A DNA stretch of 64,000 nucleotides. It comes from a virus. The DNA lies in IMG/VR virus record IMGVR_UViG_3300003690_003472, positions 62,001 to 126,000 of that record; one strand, 5' to 3'. Under the pieces are notes generated by a model that was not told where the DNA came from, searched no databases, and worked only from the letters and a program-made list of their open reading frames with translations. The position numbers were made by a program, and so were the translations under genes. Below are positions 26,451 through 35,025 of the stretch, one piece after another (the first letter of the stretch is position 1; the number at the start of each line of letters is the position of its first letter).

Positions 26451-27410
26451 ATGGCGGAAAAGCATCAACAAGTAACTGTTGGCACTACAACCTGGCAGTT
26501 TTTTTTACAAAAGGTCTGGGAATTTGTAGAAAACACACAAGCCGCCGCGAATGTCTTACGGTTTGCTGAAGAGGGCGGCAATATTGCTGTAAAATCTGGC
26601 GGATCTTTTTGGGATGGCGATGCTGATTTATCAAGTGGCTTTGCGTCTGATAATGATTATATGGTTGTAGAGCCAGTAAATGAATATCCTGGCGGCGGAA
26701 GATGGCAAATGAAAATTAAGAGCACTGATGTATCTACTAATAGTTATGGTAATTGTTCAGTGGAAGTTAGTTGGTTAGGTGGTTATGATACGAGCGAAGA
26801 TGACTTTGGTTCAAATCTTACTACTGGTACATCTAGACGTCCATTCTATAGTAGTCTCGATAGCACGGCCGATTCACTTTATTTTTCTTGTTCAAATACT
26901 GATAGTTATATAAATTCAAGCGGTACCCAAACTTATACTTATTTCAGAATATTACGGTGGGATAATGGGGCAGCCGATGACATTCGTTTTGACGGCACTT
27001 ATGTAGGCGGATATATACCTAACGAACCAGATGATGATGATAAGCCAATTGTAGTCTATCACCGAGTAATGAGAGGCTATTGGAGTGGTGACTATTGGGG
27101 TGATTCTGATAGTTTGGATACTGGCATACTGCCTGGAAATTATGAGCATACGGTGTGCGGCGGAAATGTTTCTTCTTTTATTAACTCTATGGACAACGCA
27201 GCCCATACGGGATATAGCCTAACACGATCCGGTAACTGGTCTAATGGTCCGGTGTTGATAAATGATTATGCAAATACCCGTACACTTGGAGCTTGGGGCA
27301 AATACACGGCATTAAAAGGAGATATATTAAGAAATAGCGGCGCGACAGATGCTGCTAATGAATATTTAATTGGAAATGATATGGTAGTTCGATGGAAGCC
27401 TTCTGCATAA
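26451..27410 (+). CDS. Unrecognised virion-style protein (319 aa)
   Basis: A 319-residue, Ser/Asp/Tyr/Gly-rich protein with a GGAGAG ribosome site. The N-terminus is polar and helical (HQQVTVGTTTWQFFLQKVWEFVENTQ) and the rest reads as beta strands, with acidic clusters such as NEPDDDDKP. No signal peptide, membrane helix or catalytic motif is seen. It follows the LamG protein and precedes small genes leading to the terminase, so a structural or surface role is the simplest reading. I do not recognise a family. Confidence 0.65.
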   Translation: MAEKHQQVTVGTTTWQFFLQKVWEFVENTQAAANVLRFAEEGGNIAVKSGGSFWDGDADLSSGFASDNDYMVVEPVNEYPGGGRWQMKIKSTDVSTNSYGNCSVEVSWLGGYDTSEDDFGSNLTTGTSRRPFYSSLDSTADSLYFSCSNTDSYINSSGTQTYTYFRILRWDNGAADDIRFDGTYVGGYIPNEPDDDDKPIVVYHRVMRGYWSGDYWGDSDSLDTGILPGNYEHTVCGGNVSSFINSMDNAAHTGYSLTRSGNWSNGPVLINDYANTRTLGAWGKYTALKGDILRNSGATDAANEYLIGNDMVVRWKPSA

Positions 27411-27411
27411 T

Positions 27412-27834
27412 ATGAAATTAAAAAATTTAGATAAGATAGCTAAAATTGAAAAAGCAATTGCTAAAAAATATGGTACAGAGACAATTGTAAATCCCAAGTC
27501 TTCTTGGACAGATGAAAAAGAAGAAGAGTATCTAGAAGAAGTTAAAGAGTTTTATAAAGAAGAATATAAAAAGGAAGAACAGAAAGAGAAAGTTGAGAAA
27601 GACGGCTTTTTCCTTCCAAAGAATCTAATTACTAAGGAAAATAAAAGAAATTGTTCTGCATGCGGAATTCTTTCTTTTAAACTAAAAGATGACTTATATA
27701 TGAATAAGTTTGATTGTTGTTTTAAGTGTTATATTCAACATGTTGAATTCAATGAAGAAAGGTGGTTAAAAGGATGGAGGCCAAACAATGAAAGTGCGAA
27801 TTACAAGAAAGAACAAAAAGAGACGAGATCCTAG
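27412..27834 (+). CDS. Small charged protein with Cys4 zinc-ribbon-like motif
   Basis: The 140-residue product has a highly charged Lys/Glu helical N-terminal half (about 1-65), then a possible zinc site: CSACG (near 82-85) paired with a CCFKC cluster (near 103-107), followed by EFNEERWLKGWRP. It starts one base after the upstream stop and its last 47 bases overlap the next gene in another frame. Unknown function; nucleic-acid or protein binding is possible because of the zinc-ribbon-like spacing. Confidence 0.65.
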   Translation: MKLKNLDKIAKIEKAIAKKYGTETIVNPKSSWTDEKEEEYLEEVKEFYKEEYKKEEQKEKVEKDGFFLPKNLITKENKRNCSACGILSFKLKDDLYMNKFDCCFKCYIQHVEFNEERWLKGWRPNNESANYKKEQKETRS

Positions 27835-28039
27835 ATATTTTCTACATGAAAATTTAGAATTAGATCAAGAACCAGGGGAAGAAATAGGGCTAGAAGTAGA
27901 GCCAGAAGTAAAACCAGATGTTGATATCGAAGACGCCTCAGAACAAAACATTATTGCTCATGACGCTCGTTTGGATTTTATAGAGGGGTTTCTTAAAAGA
28001 GAGTTTCCCGAGTTTAAGCCCGGAAGAGAAGAGTGGTAA
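27788..28039 (+). CDS. Small acidic protein (83 aa) overlapping previous gene
   Basis: The ATG lies inside the preceding gene, supported by a GGAGG ribosome site about eight bases upstream. The protein starts with a basic stretch (KVRITRKNKKRRDPRYF) and turns strongly acidic, with alternating Glu/Val/Pro (EEIGLEVEPEVKPDVDIEDAS), ending FPEFKPGREEW. The 47-base overlap is long for this window. No family is recognised. Confidence 0.6.
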   Translation: MKVRITRKNKKRRDPRYFLHENLELDQEPGEEIGLEVEPEVKPDVDIEDASEQNIIAHDARLDFIEGFLKREFPEFKPGREEW

Positions 28040-28052
28040 GGAATAAAGATAA

Positions 28053-28424
28053 ATGAAATTAACAAAAAGGGCACTTAAAAATTTAATTAAAGAAGTATTT
28101 GGTGAAGAGTTTGGTGAAGAAGAAGTTTCCGAATCTAATATTGAATTTTTAGACCGTCAAGCCTGGAAACAAGCGAAAGGTATTCGCGCCGAGAACACAA
28201 CAGATGAAGATCATGAAGCACTTACTGCGGAATTTCCAGATAAAAACATTGTTGATCCGTTCGATGTAAATCAGATAAGAAAAGCAACTCAAGATGCATC
28301 TGAAAGAGACATAATTCCTCTTGGAAAAGTAGAAAATGAAGTTTGGTTTAAAACGGGTGATAATAAGTATGGAAAACTAACACTAGCGCAAGAAGAAAAG
28401 GAATTAACTTTAAGGGGATTTTAA
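28053..28424 (+). CDS. Small protein with basic N-terminal helix (123 aa)
   Basis: The start MKLTKRALKNLIKEVFGEE forms a basic amphipathic helix and is followed by an acidic stretch. A similar opening (LKKILKPLVKQCVKEVLLEE) is present in the protein at 35026. In T4-type phages, short N-terminal helices ending near an acidic L-x-E site target proteins to the prohead core (known), so this may be an internal head protein; that is inference. It abuts the next gene directly. Confidence 0.6.
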   Translation: MKLTKRALKNLIKEVFGEEFGEEEVSESNIEFLDRQAWKQAKGIRAENTTDEDHEALTAEFPDKNIVDPFDVNQIRKATQDASERDIIPLGKVENEVWFKTGDNKYGKLTLAQEEKELTLRGF

Positions 28425-28985
28425 ATGGCAACTGTATATGATATTATAAAAGGAATACATCAAGCAGCAGCAAATGCTTATGATGGTTCGCAATATGAAA
28501 GATATTCTTATGATGGCGAAGAGCGTAAGTGCGGCTTAAAGCGCGAAGAAGGCGATCCAATTATTGATTCTCGTGTAATGGACGGCTTTGGTGTTCGTAT
28601 TTCCGGTCCTAAACTTATTGTTTCTTATCAAAGTGAGTTACCAATAAAATCTTTTCACAACTCTAAGTTGGATGATGAAATTGAAAGCATATTTGCAGGC
28701 ATTGCTAAGTTTTTAAAGAAAGAATATAAAGCAATAACAGGCGATACCCTTGCTCTCAAGTCTGATGCGCCATGTGAAATACTACTTCAAAATATGTCTC
28801 GCATTCGCACGTGGTGTCAATGTAAGAAAGTCTACACTATTGGTGGCCTAAAAGATACAGAAGCCGTAGGTGAGAATTTACCTGGAGATTCAGAAGAAAA
28901 ACTTAGAGCAGCCGTTAAAAAATGGCTCGAAATAGGAAAGCCGAAATACGGCGCTGCAAAGAAATCAAATAATGTCAAGGCATAA
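28425..28985 (+). CDS. Unrecognised protein just upstream of terminase (186 aa)
   Basis: The 186-residue protein has mixed alpha/beta composition with a KLIVSYQSELPIKSFHNSKLDDEIESIFAGIAKFLKKEYK segment and a basic C-terminal tail. It begins immediately after the previous stop, with AAGGGG as ribosome site, and its stop overlaps the terminase ATG by one base. The small terminase subunit is often encoded at this position, but I see no convincing DNA-binding or coiled-coil signature to call it TerS. It could equally be a head-assembly protein. Confidence 0.6.
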   Translation: MATVYDIIKGIHQAAANAYDGSQYERYSYDGEERKCGLKREEGDPIIDSRVMDGFGVRISGPKLIVSYQSELPIKSFHNSKLDDEIESIFAGIAKFLKKEYKAITGDTLALKSDAPCEILLQNMSRIRTWCQCKKVYTIGGLKDTEAVGENLPGDSEEKLRAAVKKWLEIGKPKYGAAKKSNNVKA

Positions 28986-30571
28986 TGAGCTACAAACTAA
29001 CAAGAAAAGAGATCTTAAAAGAGATCTTAAAGTGTGGCAAAGACCCTAGATACTTTAATAATAATTACGCCAAGATACCTCACCCCGGGCAGGGCCTTAT
29101 CCCATTTAAAACATATGATTATCAAGATGATTTATTAGAAAATTTTAATGATTATCGATTTACTGTTATACTAAAAGCAAGGCAATTAGGTATCTCTACG
29201 ATTGTTGCTGGTTATGTTGCGTGGATGCTTCTTTTTCACCGCGACAAAAACGTTCTTATCGTTGCAACGAAGTTATCCACAGCAGCAAATTTAGTTCGAA
29301 AAGTAAAAAGTATTATTAAACATTTACCAGATTGGTTAAAAATTGCTAATATAGATATTGATAATAAAAATTCATTTGAATTAAGCAACGGATCTCAAGT
29401 CAAAGCTTCATCCACTTCTGGCGATGCAGGCCGCTCAGAAGCTTTGTCTCTTTTGGTTGTTGACGAAGCTGCACACATAGAAAACCTTACAGACCTTTGG
29501 ACCGGTCTTTATCCTACAATTTCAACAGGTGGTCGCTGTATCGCACTCTCAACTCCAAACGGCGTTGGTGATTGGTTTCATGAAACATATGTAAAAGCAG
29601 ATTCAGGACAAAATGAATTTTTTCCTGTAAAGCTTTTTTGGGATGTACACCCGGAACGCGATTTGGAATGGTTTGAAGTTGAGACAAGAAATATGAGCAA
29701 GAGGCAAATTGCTCAAGAGTATGAATGTAATTTTAATACATCTGGCGAAACCGTTATAGAGGGGGTTGATATTCAAAGACTAAAAAAGACAATTCGAGAA
29801 CCAACCTATAGAACGGGCATTGATAGAAATTATTGGATTTGGGAAGAATTTAAGCCAGAGAGTTCTTATTTATTAGTTGCAGATGTCTCACGCGGCGACG
29901 GCGCCGATTTTTCTGTTTTTCACGTTTTTAAATTAGAAACAATGGAGATAATCGCAGAATATCAAGGAAAAGTAACTCCAGATATCTTTTCGGATATTGT
30001 CCACGGTGCTGGTAAAGAATATGGAAATGCAATGATTGTTGTTGAAAATAATAGTGTTGGGTATACAGTGCTGGATAAACTGAAAGACAAAGGATATCCA
30101 AACATTTATTATTCTATTAAATCTTCTCATGAATATATTGATCAATATCAAGCCGAAACTTCTTCGCGGGCTATAGCTGGATTTACAACCTCTCTTAAAA
30201 CGCGCCCCTTGTTTGTTGCCAAGTTTGAAGAATTTATAAGAAATAAGTTATTAACTATTTATTCTAAGAGGCTGGTCAATGAATTAGATACTTTTATTTG
30301 GAGAAATGGTCGACCCGAAGCTCAAAGAGGTTATAACGATGATTTAATTATAGCTTGTGCAATCGGCTGTTGGGTGCGAGATACTGCTTTAATTGAAAAT
30401 CAGCGCGATATGGAGTATAAAAAAGTATTTTTAAATTGTATAATGACCAATAAGACTCATTTAGATACTACAGTACCAGGAATGGCCAAACAAAAAGACT
30501 ATGAGCTTTTTGACAAGGCCAATGAAGCAGTAAAACAAAATAAAGAATTTTTATGGTTATTAAAAGGATAA
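28985..30571 (+). CDS. terL: Terminase large subunit (gp17 type)
   Basis: This 528-residue packaging motor has an N-terminal ATPase with a Walker A variant KARQLGIST (near 64-72), Walker B LLVVDEAAH (near 155-163, with the catalytic Glu) and a coupling motif in ALSTPNG (near 187). The C-terminal RNase H-fold nuclease shows the acidic residues LLVADVSRGDGAD (near 298), MIVVENNS (near 352) and NDDLIIA (near 453). It pumps DNA into proheads through the portal and cuts concatemers. Length fits T4-like TerL. It is coupled to the upstream gene by a one-base overlap and followed after six bases by the portal gene. Confidence 0.95.
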   Translation: MSYKLTRKEILKEILKCGKDPRYFNNNYAKIPHPGQGLIPFKTYDYQDDLLENFNDYRFTVILKARQLGISTIVAGYVAWMLLFHRDKNVLIVATKLSTAANLVRKVKSIIKHLPDWLKIANIDIDNKNSFELSNGSQVKASSTSGDAGRSEALSLLVVDEAAHIENLTDLWTGLYPTISTGGRCIALSTPNGVGDWFHETYVKADSGQNEFFPVKLFWDVHPERDLEWFEVETRNMSKRQIAQEYECNFNTSGETVIEGVDIQRLKKTIREPTYRTGIDRNYWIWEEFKPESSYLLVADVSRGDGADFSVFHVFKLETMEIIAEYQGKVTPDIFSDIVHGAGKEYGNAMIVVENNSVGYTVLDKLKDKGYPNIYYSIKSSHEYIDQYQAETSSRAIAGFTTSLKTRPLFVAKFEEFIRNKLLTIYSKRLVNELDTFIWRNGRPEAQRGYNDDLIIACAIGCWVRDTALIENQRDMEYKKVFLNCIMTNKTHLDTTVPGMAKQKDYELFDKANEAVKQNKEFLWLLKG

Positions 30572-30577
30572 TATTAA

Positions 30578-32566
30578 ATGGACCCGAAAAACATTAAAAA
30601 CACAAAAAATCCTAGAAATCCAGATTCAGGCCTTTATAGAAAGCTAACAAAGCTTTTTTCAGGACCATTAATTAATTATCGCTCTCAAAACACGCGACAA
30701 TTAAGAAGAAGAAGGCTCGATAAATACGCAAAAACTTTTAAAGATGTTACTGGTCAAAAGTTCGAAAGGCTAGGATATAATCCTTTTGAGAATTTTTCAT
30801 CATATATGATGGGTACTCAATCTCGATTGCAAAGATATTCTGATTTTGATCAAATGGAATTCACACCAGAAATTTCTTCTGCGATGGACATATATGCGGA
30901 TGAGATGACTACTCACACGGGTATTAAAAAAGTTTTACAAATAGAATCTCCCGATGAAGAAATAAAAGGTATATTAGACGCTTTGTTTTATAATGTTTTA
31001 AATATTGAATTTAATTTATTCGGTTGGTGCCGCACAATGTGCAAATATGGAGATTTCTTTTTATATTTAGATATCGATCCAGAGCTTGGAGTTAAACAAG
31101 TTATTGGTTTACCTACAAACGAGATTGAAAGATTAGAAGGGGAAGATAAGACTAATCCAAATTATATACAATTTCAGTGGAATTCGGGTGGTGTTACATT
31201 CGAGAATTGGCAGATGGGTCATTTTAGAATATTAGGAAATGATAAGTTTGCTCCCTATGGAACTTCTATTTTAGACGGTGCTAGAAGAATTTGGCGTCAA
31301 TTAATTCTTTTAGAGGATGCAATGATGGCTTATCGCATTGTCCGAGCGCCCGAGAGACGCGTTTTTTATGTTGACGTTGGAAACATCCCACCTCAAGATG
31401 TTGAGCAATATATGCAACGTGTCATAACTTCCATGAAAAGAAATCAATTAGTTGATGCCGATACCGGCCGCGTTGATTTGCGCTATAATCCAATGAGCGT
31501 AGAAGAAGATTATTACATTCCAGTAAGAGGAGACGTTTCTACAAAAATTGAGACCTTGCCGGGTGGAACATATACCGGCGATATTGAGGATGTGAAATAT
31601 CTAAGAGATAAGCTATTTTCTGCTTTAAAAATTCCACAGTCTTACTTGTCACGCGGAGAAGGTGGCGACGAAGATAAAGCCACATTAGCACAAAAAGACA
31701 TTCGTTTTGCTCGCACTGTCCAAAGATTACAACGCGCCGTCATTTCTGAATTACAAAAAATTGGAACCATTCACCTTTATACAATTGGCTATAGAGGAGA
31801 TGACCTTTTATCTTTTAATATTAAACTAAATAATCCATCTAAAATTTCAGAACTTCAAGAACTTGAACATTGGAATACAAAATTTAGTGTCGCCGCACAA
31901 GCGATTGAAGGGTTCTTCAGTAAGCGGTGGGTGGCTAGAAACTTATTTGATCTATCTGAAGAGGAGTTTTTACGTAATCAAAGAGAACTCTTTTATGATA
32001 AATACTTATCTCAAGAACTTGAGATGGTGGGCCAAGAAGCTATGGCAGGTGCCGCACCAGCTGCTGGTATGGGCGCCCTTGGAGGCGAAGAAATGGCAAT
32101 GCCAGAGGAGGGAGGCGAAGAAATGGCAATGCCAGAGGAGGCGCCTGCTGAAGAAGTACCCCCAGAAGGAGAAACTTCTCTTCTTGCAGCTCCGGGTCAT
32201 CGAGACGATGATGCTTGGATAAAGGCAAAAGCAGTTAAAAAAGATACATTTGGAAGACCCAAAACAACAACGAGCAAATCAAAAGGAAAGTGGTATAAAC
32301 CGGTTACAGCAGACCAACGTCAGCGCGGAGCAAGAAAAAGGAATATGCTAGCAAAAGGTTCTCATGAAACTGCCACTGCGCCCAAAAGACAAACAAGAAT
32401 GAACTTGTCAGCTGGAGCCCAGGAGCTACTTGGTTTAGGAAAGGGTATTTCTGAGAATAAAGACACTATTTATAATGAAGAAGAACATAAACTATTTGAA
32501 GTTAATTATAGAATGAAAGATTTAATAGAGGAATTGGAGCAAAACGATAATGCCAAAGTACAATAA
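30578..32566 (+). CDS. gp20: Portal protein (gp20 type)
   Basis: A 662-residue portal vertex protein. Recognisable parts are SSAMDIYADEMTT (near 105), the GWCRTMCKYGDFFLYLDID region, the LLEDAMMAYRIVRAPERRVFYVDVGN crown/stem segment (near 248), ALKIPQSYLSRGEGGDED (near 350) and FARTVQRLQRAVISELQKI (near 380). It is longer than T4 gp20 (524) because of a C-terminal extension with Ala/Glu/Met repeats, including an exact 30-base tandem duplication, and a basic segment. It forms the dodecameric DNA gate to which terminase docks. Its end overlaps the next gene by 17 bases. Confidence 0.93.
   Translation: MDPKNIKNTKNPRNPDSGLYRKLTKLFSGPLINYRSQNTRQLRRRRLDKYAKTFKDVTGQKFERLGYNPFENFSSYMMGTQSRLQRYSDFDQMEFTPEISSAMDIYADEMTTHTGIKKVLQIESPDEEIKGILDALFYNVLNIEFNLFGWCRTMCKYGDFFLYLDIDPELGVKQVIGLPTNEIERLEGEDKTNPNYIQFQWNSGGVTFENWQMGHFRILGNDKFAPYGTSILDGARRIWRQLILLEDAMMAYRIVRAPERRVFYVDVGNIPPQDVEQYMQRVITSMKRNQLVDADTGRVDLRYNPMSVEEDYYIPVRGDVSTKIETLPGGTYTGDIEDVKYLRDKLFSALKIPQSYLSRGEGGDEDKATLAQKDIRFARTVQRLQRAVISELQKIGTIHLYTIGYRGDDLLSFNIKLNNPSKISELQELEHWNTKFSVAAQAIEGFFSKRWVARNLFDLSEEEFLRNQRELFYDKYLSQELEMVGQEAMAGAAPAAGMGALGGEEMAMPEEGGEEMAMPEEAPAEEVPPEGETSLLAAPGHRDDDAWIKAKAVKKDTFGRPKTTTSKSKGKWYKPVTADQRQRGARKRNMLAKGSHETATAPKRQTRMNLSAGAQELLGLGKGISENKDTIYNEEEHKLFEVNYRMKDLIEELEQNDNAKVQ
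32081..32140 (+). repeat. Exact 30-base tandem repeat in portal gene
   Basis: Two exact copies (32081-32110 and 32111-32140) encode GGEEMAMPEE twice in frame, in the disordered C-terminal extension of the portal protein. This is probably replication slippage in a tolerant linker. Confidence 0.9.
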
Positions 32567-33371
32567 AAAAAGAAACACTGCTTTTCTTTATGAGGCTTTA
32601 GTGCGTGAGGCTGTCAAAAAATCTTTGAACAAAGAAGTAAAAAAACGTAATAAAATTATTTCAGTTTTAAAAGAATCTTTTGCACATAATACCTTTCTGG
32701 GAAAAGAGTTGATGCTTTTTAAAATTCTTTTGGAAACAAAGGGGCTATCTACTAGATCCGCCGACAAACTTATTGAAAAAGTTAAAAAAGAATATTTAAA
32801 GCTTAATACAAAAGAGATTTTTAATGAACAAAGTGCTTTAATTAAAAAAATAAATAAACAAATATCAAAAAATGTTTTTTCTAATTTTGTTCCAAACTAT
32901 AAAGATTTAGCAACCATATCTCAGATACTTAACGCAGATAGCGGTGTAAGAAATTGTATAATTTTAGAAGAAAATTTGTTAAATAAAATTACACAAAAGA
33001 CCAACTTTAAAGAAAAAAATAAAAAAAGCAAAATATCAAACCTTGTTGTAAATGGGTTTATTAAAAAATTTAATGATAAATATAGTACGAGCCTTCAAGA
33101 AAATCAAAAAGTACTTCTTAGTAAATTTATATTATCATTCATGGATAATGGTGTTGATTTTAAGGTATTTTTAAACGAAGAAATTGAATATTTGAAAAAA
33201 ACAATAAGAAATTCATATGATCTAGAAGAGCTTAAAAAAGACGACAACATGATGATTAAAATGAAAAAAGTTTTAAGCCTATTGGAAAACGCCAATACAA
33301 AACCAGTTGATAATGAATTTTTGCAACAGTTATTAAAAATACAATCTTTAGCAAAGGAGATTGAAGTCTGA
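32550..33371 (+). CDS. Lys-rich helical protein between portal and protease (273 aa)
   Basis: A 273-residue, Lys/Asn/Leu-rich, largely helical soluble protein starting within the portal gene (17-base overlap, GGAG ribosome site). It begins PKYNKKRNTAFLYEALVREAVKK and has no catalytic motif. Its position between portal and prohead protease suggests a head-assembly or prohead-core factor. T4 has small genes 67 and 68 here, but I see no sequence resemblance. The stop overlaps the next ATG (TGATG). Confidence 0.65.
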   Translation: MPKYNKKRNTAFLYEALVREAVKKSLNKEVKKRNKIISVLKESFAHNTFLGKELMLFKILLETKGLSTRSADKLIEKVKKEYLKLNTKEIFNEQSALIKKINKQISKNVFSNFVPNYKDLATISQILNADSGVRNCIILEENLLNKITQKTNFKEKNKKSKISNLVVNGFIKKFNDKYSTSLQENQKVLLSKFILSFMDNGVDFKVFLNEEIEYLKKTIRNSYDLEELKKDDNMMIKMKKVLSLLENANTKPVDNEFLQQLLKIQSLAKEIEV

Positions 33372-33961
33372 TGGTAGATTTTAATGTAAAGGTCGAGGGC
33401 CCGAAGGTTGCCCCTCTTGCGCCAGCAACCAGTTTTAAAGTTAAGATTGATAATCCCATCGATGCAAGAATAAGACTGAAGGCAAGAAAAACATTAGATG
33501 GGAATATATTGGTTTTTGACCATCCAGAAATTGATATTGTATTGTCTCCTAAAAATAAAAAAGTTTTAGCTCTTTCAAAAGATGAATATGGCGATCACGT
33601 ATATGCAACTCAATCTAGACTTTTTGAATATTTAATAAAAAATGGAGTTATAGAAGGCTCCTCAATTCGAGGAGGCAATATTTATGGCTCACTGGAGGGT
33701 ACCATTTTAGAAAGCTTTGAGCCTGATAGAGTAGATTCACTACAGGTGGTTTTATATTCAGTAGCCTCCTTTTTGATCGAAGAAAAACCTCATTATCAAG
33801 CAGTCAAGCGATATGAAATTGAATTTGAGAAAGAGCTACTTGAACCAGACGACAAAGACTCTACCGAACTTGGCGAAATACCACACGATAAACGAAAAGG
33901 CACTGTTGGTCATTACAGTGGTATGGGTACTTATGGTCTTTTCGGTTATAGTGGTTACTAA
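33371..33961 (+). CDS. Unrecognised head-cluster protein (196 aa)
   Basis: A 196-residue protein with a beta-rich core (IDIVLSPKNKKVLALSKDEYGDHVYATQSRLFEYL), an amphipathic middle (VDSLQVVLYSVASFLIEEKP) and a Gly/Tyr-rich end (HYSGMGTYGLFGYSGY) that could be flexible or assembly-related. It is coupled to the previous gene by TGATG with an AAGGAG ribosome site. I do not know the family; a head or neck accessory role is inferred from location. Confidence 0.6.
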   Translation: MVDFNVKVEGPKVAPLAPATSFKVKIDNPIDARIRLKARKTLDGNILVFDHPEIDIVLSPKNKKVLALSKDEYGDHVYATQSRLFEYLIKNGVIEGSSIRGGNIYGSLEGTILESFEPDRVDSLQVVLYSVASFLIEEKPHYQAVKRYEIEFEKELLEPDDKDSTELGEIPHDKRKGTVGHYSGMGTYGLFGYSGY

Positions 33962-33970
33962 GAGGCTTAG

Positions 33971-34300
33971 ATGGATTTAATATACTTTATATTAACAGCA
34001 TACGGCCTTACTCAAATATTAATTTTTGGTTCAATATTTAATAATATTCGCCCTTCAAGAAATTGGATGTGTGGATTTGGAAAATTATTTCATTGCCCCA
34101 TGTGTATGGGCTTTTGGGTAGGCATCTTTTTATTCGGAATTAACAAATACACTGAACTATTTACATATGACTATAATATAGCCAATGCGTTTATATTGGG
34201 TTGTTTGGCTTCTGGGTCAAGCTATTTATTAAGCGTTTTGATTAATGACTATGGGCTTAAAATAACTTATAAAGACGAAGGAGATTGTCATGTTAATTAA
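33971..34300 (+). CDS. Small membrane protein, DUF1360-like
   Basis: This 109-residue protein has about three hydrophobic segments (about 3-22, 44-58 and 70-92) and the motif FHCPMCMGFWVGI, which resembles the F-x-C-x-x-C-x-x-F-W signature of the DUF1360 small membrane proteins found in Bacillus and phages. Its function is unknown. An integral membrane protein inside a head-assembly operon is unusual; it could affect prohead assembly at the membrane or the host envelope. Its last bases overlap a 26-codon micro-ORF with a strong ribosome site. Confidence 0.6.
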   Translation: MDLIYFILTAYGLTQILIFGSIFNNIRPSRNWMCGFGKLFHCPMCMGFWVGIFLFGINKYTELFTYDYNIANAFILGCLASGSSYLLSVLINDYGLKITYKDEGDCHVN

Positions 34301-34370
34301 AAAGTGGAAATTGCAACCGGTACGTCGTTGCTGCAGTGGCTCCAGTATCGCGCGGCTGACGGCCGCTTGA
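34290..34370 (+). CDS. Possible 26-residue GC-rich micro-ORF before protease
   Basis: The ATG at 34290 overlaps the end of the membrane-protein gene and has an ideal ribosome site (AAGGAG, six bases away). The frame encodes MLIKKWKLQPVRRCCSGSSI and a short Ala/Arg/Leu/Thr tail, then stops within the protease ribosome site. The second half is far richer in G+C than its neighbours and contains a GC-only 5-bp hairpin (34352-34356 with 34362-34366). It could be a real basic peptide or a leader that couples translation of the protease. Confidence 0.4.
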   Translation: MLIKKWKLQPVRRCCSGSSIARLTAA

Positions 34371-34380
34371 GGTGGTAAAA

Positions 34381-35022
34381 ATGTCTAAAGTGCTTTTACG
34401 AGAATTTTTTGAATTAAAATGTGATGAACGTGGATGTCAAGATTTACTAACCGAAGGTGAAAAAAGATTAGTTACTGAAGGATTTTGTATTTTTCCTGCG
34501 AAACTACAGCAATGCGATGTACAGAATGGTAATGGTAGAATATATGAAAGAAGCCTTTTAGAAAGAGAAATAGATAACTATGCAAAGTTAGTTGAAGAAG
34601 GCCGCGCCATTGGTGAATGTGACCACCCAGACGATAGCGTAATTAATCTTAGAAACGCATCCCACAAAGTTATTAGAATTTGGTGGGATGGCGATGATGT
34701 TGTCGGCACAATACAGTGTTTAAAAACACCTTCAGGTGAAATCTTAAAAGGTCTTTATGATAGTGGTGTTAAATTTGGGTTTTCTTCTAGAGCGCTTGGT
34801 TCGTTGCGACCTTGCTCAGAGGGTACAGGCGCTCAAGTAGTTCAAGAAGATCTTCAATTAATTTGTTTTGATGCTGTTTCAGAACCTTCTGCTCCTAACG
34901 CCTATATTCTAAATCAACCCGGAGGAGCAATCAACATGAATGAAAATGCAGAAAAAAACTTAACAAAAATATTTACAAAAGGCGATAGGATTAATCGTGC
35001 TATAAATAGTATTTTAAGGTAA
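34381..35022 (+). CDS. gp21: Prohead core protease (gp21 type)
   Basis: I start at the ATG at 34381, five bases after GAGGTGG; a GTG at 34372 would lie inside that site. The 213-residue protein shows the phage prohead serine protease pattern: GRIYERSLLEREI, the His motif GECDHPDD (near 79-86), then FGFSSRALGS (near 134-143) with the candidate catalytic Ser, and FDAVSEPSAPNAYI. It would mature scaffold and capsid proteins at (I/L)-x-E sites as T4 gp21 does. It lies between portal and scaffold/capsid genes, but here with extra genes (including bS21 and a fibre) in between. Confidence 0.9.
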   Translation: MSKVLLREFFELKCDERGCQDLLTEGEKRLVTEGFCIFPAKLQQCDVQNGNGRIYERSLLEREIDNYAKLVEEGRAIGECDHPDDSVINLRNASHKVIRIWWDGDDVVGTIQCLKTPSGEILKGLYDSGVKFGFSSRALGSLRPCSEGTGAQVVQEDLQLICFDAVSEPSAPNAYILNQPGGAINMNENAEKNLTKIFTKGDRINRAINSILR

Positions 35023-35025
35023 AAG

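Noticed and set aside
34301-34380. tRNA-like gene in the GC-rich gap
   Set aside because: No T-loop GGTTCRA signature, no acceptor pairing of the ends and no cloverleaf could be drawn. The same applies to 3879-3954.
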